From Pelargonium cotyledonis (Eukaryota > Streptophyta > Magnoliopsida > Geraniales > Geraniaceae), in the NCBI GenBank assembly GCA_036897625.1, contig JAYMTA010000399.1, positions 1 to 29,830 of the forward strand: a stretch of 29,830 bases of DNA, written 5' to 3'. Shown here one piece after another: positions 24,195 to 29,830 of the stretch (position 1 is its first letter; each line of letters starts with the position of its first letter). The translations under genes and the position numbers were made by a program. The notes beneath the pieces were generated by a model. That model did no database searches and was not told the origin of the DNA. It saw nothing but the letters and a program-made list of their open reading frames with translations.

Positions 24195-24262
24195 AGCGTA
24201 TTAACCGAGACTTGAACCAGAGACCTCCAAAAGAGCAAACACATTATATCAATTGCACCGAT
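24195..24262 (-). mobile_element. Possible tRNA-derived SINE remnant
   Basis: The minus strand holds GGTTCAAGTCT, which fits the RNA polymerase III B box, about 50 bases after GGTGCAATTGATA, a weak A-box match. The spacing is right for a tRNA-like promoter, but no cloverleaf folds convincingly, so a functional tRNA is unlikely and an old SINE head is the better guess. Confidence 0.3.
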
Positions 24263-25255
24263 GATAGTTGGTAACAAGAATAACTACTAACCATCATGTG
24301 TGTGTATAAGGACACATAGAGGCTCCAAAACAACCATCATGAACTTCAAAGAATCAATTGGCAATGGAGGGACCAGAATCAGGTGCACCATCTATGTGCC
24401 ACTGTCTTGGTCTCTCTTGTCTTGTACCATTATGAAAATACCATTGTGGTGTTTGCTTATCTCAAGTACCCATGAAAGTTTTATCTTGGTTCATTATGTA
24501 AAGTACTTCACAACAGATCAGATTAGGCTTTACTAACTAAATTAAGCAACCTAACCTCCAATGATGCACCTGAGGGGTCAATATTTTATCCTAAACTGGT
24601 CCAGGCTATGTTCAATTTAGCACTTTTAGCTGGTACCCAATGATGCTCCTCTGCAATTGCACAGTCGAGGAGATTATTTTCGCCCGAGAAACTGTTTTAA
24701 CTTTAACTTTACTGTCACGCCAAAGCTCGTTCTCTAGCTCTCTAACCCAAAAATGGAAGAGAAATCTTTTGCCTTGTAAAATTCTAATAGGAACCCAATA
24801 TCACATAGCCTCGTTTGTAATAGACTTTTTAGTTTTTTGGGTGGGTGCCAATGGTGTTTCAAACAATATATAGTATACTGTTGTAGTGTATCCTTTGTAG
24901 TGGGAAGCAAAAGATAGTGTTCAGTGTAGTCTACTGAGGATCTACTTTACACACTTTTTTCCAAATTCCTCAATTGAAATCTGACCTTACCTTCTCTGAA
25001 ATTCCACATTCTATTCTATTATCATCCAAAAAGAAAAGTTGTCAAGCTCAACCCCACATGGTTGAAATTTCAGTCTCATGCCCATCCTCCACTTTCTCAA
25101 CCTCCATGCTCAATTCTCTTTACCTAAACCATCAACCTCCATGCAATCCCCACATCTTTATTTATTCACAACATCCAACTTTAGCTTCCTTAAACTGTGA
25201 GCACCATGTTCTGGTTTTGAAATAGTTTCAATTTGTTTATTTGTTGCTAGCAGAG

Positions 25256-25267
25256 GATATATATAAA
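25256..25267 (+). promoter_or_regulatory. Probable TATA box of the cytochrome b561 gene
   Basis: GATATATATAAAG lies about 85 bases upstream of the ATG at 25347, giving a predicted 5' UTR near 50 bases. Strength of match and position both fit a plant core promoter. Confidence 0.55.
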
Positions 25268-25346
25268 GAAAAGCTTGTAAGTAACTGAAATTCAAAGCTT
25301 CATCTGCAAAAATAGATTGTTCTCTCTTTTTCTGATAGGAAGGAGA

Positions 25347-26978
25347 ATGCGACCTCTGCAAAACCTGGTTTCTTTCGCATTCTTGGCAAGTCTTGTCATT
25401 CTATTCCTACCACTAATCAGCTCATCTCAAGAACATGCCAATACTAACCATTCAAGAAACAAAAGCAACATTCAACAGGTAATCTTCACACTTCCTCATG
25501 AAATTTTTTGCATCTTTTTGTTATGTTTTGGCAAAACCATCTTGTATTTCTGTGAGCACATTACGGGCAACTAGTTTTCTTGCAATTTGCTTGCAATATT
25601 TCCTATGACACAATTGCTCGCTATTTGCTTGCAAAAGAATGATTTTTAAAATGAGGCAAGCTTTACTGACATATGGTCATGACAGACGAGTCCTCAACTA
25701 CTGTCTGAAATTACCCTCCATGGGTTTCTGCTTTGGGCTTCAATGGGACTCTTGATGCCTATTGGGATACTTACTATCAGAATGTCAAACAAAGAAGAAT
25801 GTGGAAGAAAGCTCAAGTTTCTTTTCTATGCTCATGCAATTTTCCAGGTATGTTTCATGCCATTTCTTTCACTTTCCTGTTACATTATCTGGTTTCTCTA
25901 GAACAGCTCTTTGAATTTTCACATGATAGAAACAGAAATATATGAAAAAGCTATGATCACTTATGAGTTGAACATTGTCCATTGGAGGTGTACATGCCCC
26001 ACTTTTTTACTTTAATGATGATGAAAGAGAAATAAAGTAAATAACAATCCTGCTTTGCGAATACTTTACATAATTAATCAGAGTTTTTGTTGATAAATAG
26101 CTGAGGTATGTGAGATAAGTTCTATTATGGCTGCTTGAAGGGCAAGAAAAGGTAGTGATTATAGATTTCCAATGATCAAGTTCTTGAAGTTTTTTGTGTA
26201 TAATCTTCTTAATTATGGGCTTTAATGAACAAAAATTTGTGTATAATAAGGGCATTAGGTGTTGCAGCATTATGAAGCATTCAAGTAAAGTTACTACTAT
26301 TAACTACTCAAATCTATGGACTTTTTACTTTTCCAAACTCATGTACTGAATAGGATGTTACTTATTTTTCTGTCCCCAATAGATGCTTGCTGTGCTTCTT
26401 GCCACAGCAGGAGCAGTGATGTCCATAAGAAACTTCAACAACTCCTTCAACAATAGCCACCAAAGGATTGGGGTTGGTTTATATGGTATCATATGGTTGC
26501 AAGCCTTGATAGGGATTTTACGACCTCAAAGGTAAGAAATGATCACAACTTATAATTTTGGGGTTTGGGAATGGTCATTTGTGTATGTAGTCCATACCCT
26601 TACCCTTACTTCTGAGGTCACTAAGCAGCCACTTAATGTACTCTATGTTTACTTTTTAGGGGATCTAACGGAAGAAGCATATGGTTCTTTGTGCACTGGT
26701 TACTAGGAACTGCCGTGTGCCTACTAGGTGTCATCAACATATATACAGGTTTACAAGCTTACCATGAGAAGACATCAAGAAGCATAAGGTTTTGGACTAT
26801 ACTATTCACTGTTCAGATATCTTTGGTAGTATTCTTCTACCTCTTCCAAGACAAATGGGTGTACATAAAAAAACATGGAGTGATTCTAGGCAGCGAACCA
26901 GTAAGACCTACAAATCAAGAGCTTTCTCAAAGCTACATTTATAGCCATAAGGTGCCGTCCAGGACTGAACCTTGCTGA
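25347..26978 (+). CDS. Cytochrome b561-type transmembrane protein
   Basis: Cytochrome b561 proteins carry two b hemes and pass electrons across membranes, often from ascorbate to ferric iron or monodehydroascorbate. Coding exons: 25347-25478, 25686-25847, 26383-26531, 26660-26978, giving 253 aa. Residues 1-27 look like a signal peptide. Hydrophobic spans follow at about 53-73, 87-111, 127-145, 156-178 and 189-209. Four histidines sit where heme ligands are expected: H56 in [12 protein letters not shown]94 in FYAHAIFQ, H124 in NSHQRIGVG and H160 in [10 protein letters not shown]. The [14 protein letters not shown] stretch after the first span is typical of the plant CYB561/DOMON group, but no DOMON domain is present, so this is the short, core-only type (Arabidopsis At2g30890 is similar in length). 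Substrate and membrane are not shown by the sequence. Confidence 0.9.
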
Positions 26979-27330
26979 GGAAGCAAATGACTCCATTGAC
27001 ATGACTCGGTTTTATTAACATGAAATTCTTTCTACTCATCTAGTGTCTATCATATGTAGGTAAGTCTATGGGTTGCATTGATAGTGCTAGCATGATGATT
27101 TTCCCTTTTTTCTTCTTTGATTTGGATGTGTTGATGTTTTTGTTCTCTTTTTCTAGAATCCTAGCCATATTGTGAAGTTTGTAGTGTGTACATTGTTGGA
27201 GTTGCAGATTGTAAATTCGCTAACTATGAGTTTAAGGGGAATATGATTATAAAAGCTGCTGATATTACTTGACTAAATAGATTGCTCAATTGGTAAAGAA
27301 ACCATGATTTCTATACAATAAAACTATATG
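26979..27330. other. Convergent 3' ends of the b561 and plastid-protein genes
   Basis: Only 352 bases separate the two stop codons. AATAAA at 27318-27323 is a possible plus-strand poly(A) signal, and TTTATT at 27011-27016 is one for the minus strand. If both are used the two 3' UTRs overlap almost fully. Nearer, weaker signals could be used instead. Confidence 0.45.
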
Positions 27331-29163
27331 TCAAGGTAAAAGTTGCACATAACCAGTTGCTATAGCAATTCCTAAGATAACAAGAGGTGGAACAAGTACG
27401 AAAGCTCCGATTGTGGCAAAGAAAGTTGAGTCATTCCTCCGAGACACTTCATTTAGATAACTTTGTCTTTTGATGTTCCTCTTCTGTGAGATAGTTAAGG
27501 GTTTAACACTAACCTTCTTTAGATTTTTTCCCAATGGAAGGCTAAAGTCATCATCTCTTTCCCCCACAAACTGCACCAGCTTGTCTCGAATTGAGAATTT
27601 GCTGCGTAAACTGACATCACTCTCATAACCTGGCCATGGTACAAGTGAAGTTTTGAATCAACAGATGAACCATGTTGGATAATATAACATTGTAAAGCGT
27701 ACAGGGTACCATCACTAACATAGACCTAGTCATGGTTCAAATGTATGTTCTATAAGTGGATTAAGGTCACATACCATCTTGTGATGAGCTCGTGGAAGTA
27801 AGTTGTTCCAAGAGATCCAGCTGCGTTCGTGCAGAAGACAAAGAACCTTTCAAGAAAAAGGAAAGAAGCACATTAGCTGAAAGAAATTCAGTGGTCAAAG
27901 AGAACTCATTGAATAGAAAATAATAAACTTATAGAATCTACTACTTTTGACAACAAGAACGATTAAGGTTCAAGTTCAACTGCAACCATGTATAGCTCAA
28001 AACTACCAAACAGAAATAAAATAACCATCTGAAGACGTGTAAACTCAACATATATATCTAAACTAGAAAGAAAGAAAAAAGCTTTATAAGTTAAGCTAAC
28101 ATTAGCAACAGATACTCAAAATGGCAAATTCAAATTCAGATGTTAGTGACAATAGATACTACTTCTACTAGCATTGTCCACATATTTGACGTCTCCACCA
28201 ATGACTTTTAGTAGACTGTCGGCTTCCGAGCAGATGAAAGCATCCATGCCAGTTTATCCCTTTCTTTTTAGAGAGCTCCTTGCCCAATTAAGCAGGCCTT
28301 AAAGCAGCGTCATGTTTCAGCATAGCCTCATTGTACTAATATACTTTTTGTGAAGATAAGGATGTTTCATGGAGAGCTTTATATCCCAAAAACGCCAGTA
28401 TGGCACCACTTCATCCAAGGTAAGTTATCAGTGAAAGCTCTATATCTACAATTAGAGTTGTAGCTTCAACTAGCAGAGAGAAATCAAACAACTATCTCGG
28501 TACTAATGCTAATTTTTTATGTTCAATTCCCCCAAGTGTTAATGGAAAGTACTGAGAAAATGCGAAGAACTAATTCCTCCATCAGTAGCACAAGTATTGT
28601 GGAGACAAGCTCCATATGTCAGCTCCTCAATATCCTACTGAAACTAAAAACCCGAAAAGATGCTTAGCAAAACATACAAACATACAATCCTAGGTAGTAA
28701 CTCCCCTTGATCAGTACTTTTTAATTTCTACACAAAGGCAATGGTATCAAGGAGAGAGGCTCCATGAATCCATCTCAACCCATTGAATATCCATAGTTAT
28801 CAAAAGATACTAACTAACATGCAATCAATACCTGAAACAATTAGAACATAAATTTTCAGATAAACTCTGTAAACATAAAGCCAAGTTCTTATTAATCAAT
28901 AACCAATACTGCAAAATCAATGGAAATAGCTGCTAAAATCAATAATCAAATATGGTATATTAAAACAACAAAAACATACCAGAGACAGCAGCAGCAGTTG
29001 GGTTCTCCTCTGAAACTCCAGCTTCAGTTCCCTGATCAGACTGAGCAAATGTTCTAAAAGAAGACGATAGGGGCTTGAGAAGGTGACGAGTGTGTCTTGG
29101 GATGTGAAAAAGGGAAGGTTTTGGGTGCAGAGAAACAGCAGCTCCGCTGAAATTCAAAGCCAT
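27331..29163 (-). CDS. Probable plastid-targeted protein with one C-terminal membrane span, family not recognised
   Basis: Coding exons: 29163-28980, 27846-27775 and 27629-27331, giving 184 aa. The first 45 or so residues are rich in Ser, Leu, Arg and His and poor in acidic residues, starting MALNFSGAAVSLHPKPSLFH, which suits a chloroplast transit peptide. The middle is hydrophilic, with a possible short helix (TQLDLLEQLTS) and a basic region ending KRNIKRQSYLNEVSRRND. A single strong hydrophobic span follows at about residues 148-181 (FFATIGAFVLVPPLVILGIA), close to the C-terminus GYVQLLP. This layout suggests a small thylakoid or envelope protein anchored by its tail. I recall similar sequences in plants but cannot give a tested name or function. 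Intron 1 is long (28979-27847) and shows no coding sequence. Confidence 0.8.
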
Positions 29164-29644
29164 GAATTGTTTTTTTTTGTTCTTCTGATTCTTGATGAAG
29201 ATTTCAATATGTGCTTTTGAATCTTTCTTCTTTCTTTTCCATTTGTTTTTGAGGCTACCATTTTCGGTTTGTTTTCTAATTACTTTTGTAATTCAAGCGG
29301 CCAAACATACCTCCTCCACAAATATTATTCTAGTCGGTCCAAACCAAACAATATAGATATAAAAAAAAAATATTTTTTTTTGTAAATAAAATGTAATGCC
29401 TTAATTATTTTTAAAGGCCTTAATTATCATTTTATGTAAAAAAAATGCCGACAGCATGAAAGAAATATGACCGTTGCACGGAATCCAGCCGTTTTTTTTT
29501 CTCTTTCGAATTATTGTTATTTAATTGATGCAGCAGCTGAATTAAACTCTCAACCGTACCGTGGAATCGGATTCTAAAGTTAATGGTTTCACACAATGAA
29601 AACGCAACCCCCAAAACCCTCGCTACGAAGCAACCAGTTTCTTT
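29164..29644. other. Upstream region of the plastid-protein gene
   Basis: This holds the presumed 5' UTR and promoter. No clear TATA element is seen. The sequence is AT-rich, with poly-A and poly-T runs near 29360-29380 and TTAATTAT words near 29400-29425. A 60-codon minus-strand frame at 29432-29614 shows no support. Confidence 0.5.
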
Positions 29645-29830
29645 TGTTGGGATTTATCTCCTCTACCCACAATCAATCGTCTCACAATATCACTCGTGTA
29701 TCACACAACTAAACTAAGACAAAGATAAACGCAACGGAAATATAAAATACAAAATGAACACAATAATTTAACGTGGTTCGGCAAATTGCCTACGTCCACA
29801 CGACAGAGCCAGTAGTTGTGATATTACTAG
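29645..29830. mobile_element. Probable start of a Copia-type LTR, cut by the window edge
   Basis: The stretch opens with TGTTGGGATTT, the TGTTGG start common in Copia LTRs, and includes TTTAACGTGGTTCGGC followed by AAATTGCCTACGTCC, a phrase I recall as recurring in plant Copia-type LTRs. No primer-binding site, coding region or second LTR is in the window, so a solo LTR or another repeat class remains possible. Confidence 0.5.

Larger units (their letters stand above)
23042..25346. other. Spacer between ARP4 and the cytochrome b561 gene
   Basis: The two genes start back to back, so both promoters are here. I see no gene in the 2.3 kb. Minus-strand stretches at about 23650-23715 (A-box-like TAGTGATAGCAAGG) and 24195-24262 (B-box-like GGTTCAAGTCT) resemble worn tRNA-derived SINEs. 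Short plus-strand frames at 24300-24536 and 24640-24873 lack any support. Confidence 0.55.

Noticed and set aside
24195-24262. A functional tRNA gene
   Set aside because: A B-box-like motif is present, but no anticodon arm or acceptor stem pairs well.
24300-24873. Two plus-strand frames of about 77 codons
   Set aside because: They show no domain or splice context and are explained by chance in AT-rich spacer.
1-29830. CRISPR array, bacterial operon, or viral or toxin gene
   Set aside because: No regular spacer-repeat pattern is present, all genes are spliced plant genes, and the TOM1-like gene is a plant host gene rather than a viral one.

Overview
This is nuclear DNA from a flowering plant, almost certainly a dicot. 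Five protein genes are split into many short exons with plant-type GT..AG introns, the introns and spacers are AT-rich, and the spacers hold Stowaway, Harbinger-like and Au-SINE-type repeats. The species cannot be named from the sequence alone. I built all gene models by joining exons by hand; each joined reading frame stays open and closes in phase.

Layout: (1) 680-6392, minus: the first 17 coding exons (702 codons) of a callose synthase close to Arabidopsis CALS7/GSL7; the rest of the gene is not in the window. (2) 8516-13267, minus: a complete 12-exon gene for a seven-pass TOM1-like (DUF1084) membrane protein of 367 aa. (3) 16461-23041, minus: a complete 20-exon gene for actin-related protein 4 (ARP4, 445 aa). 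(4) 25347-26978, plus: a complete 4-exon gene for a small cytochrome b561-type membrane protein (253 aa). (5) 27331-29163, minus: a complete 3-exon gene for a probable plastid-targeted protein with one membrane span (184 aa, family not recognised), tail to tail with the b561 gene.

The spacers carry two related Stowaway-type MITEs (13.7 and 15.8 kb), an Au-type SINE remnant (8.3 kb), weak tRNA-derived SINE candidates (23.7 and 24.2 kb) and what looks like the start of a Copia-type LTR at the right edge. A Harbinger-like MITE, a 44-bp GA microsatellite and a diverged duplication lie inside introns. The left edge (1-370) is a GC-rich block unlike its surroundings.

The genes do not form a functional cluster: phloem callose synthesis, a tobamovirus host-factor family protein, chromatin remodelling, membrane electron transport and a plastid protein are simply neighbours. 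I found no sign of a new multi-gene system. The points most worth checking are two GC-AG introns in the callose synthase gene, the unexplained left edge where its next exon should be, an alternative 3' end for the TOM1-like gene, and two Site II-like GGGCCCA motifs with no obvious gene to serve.
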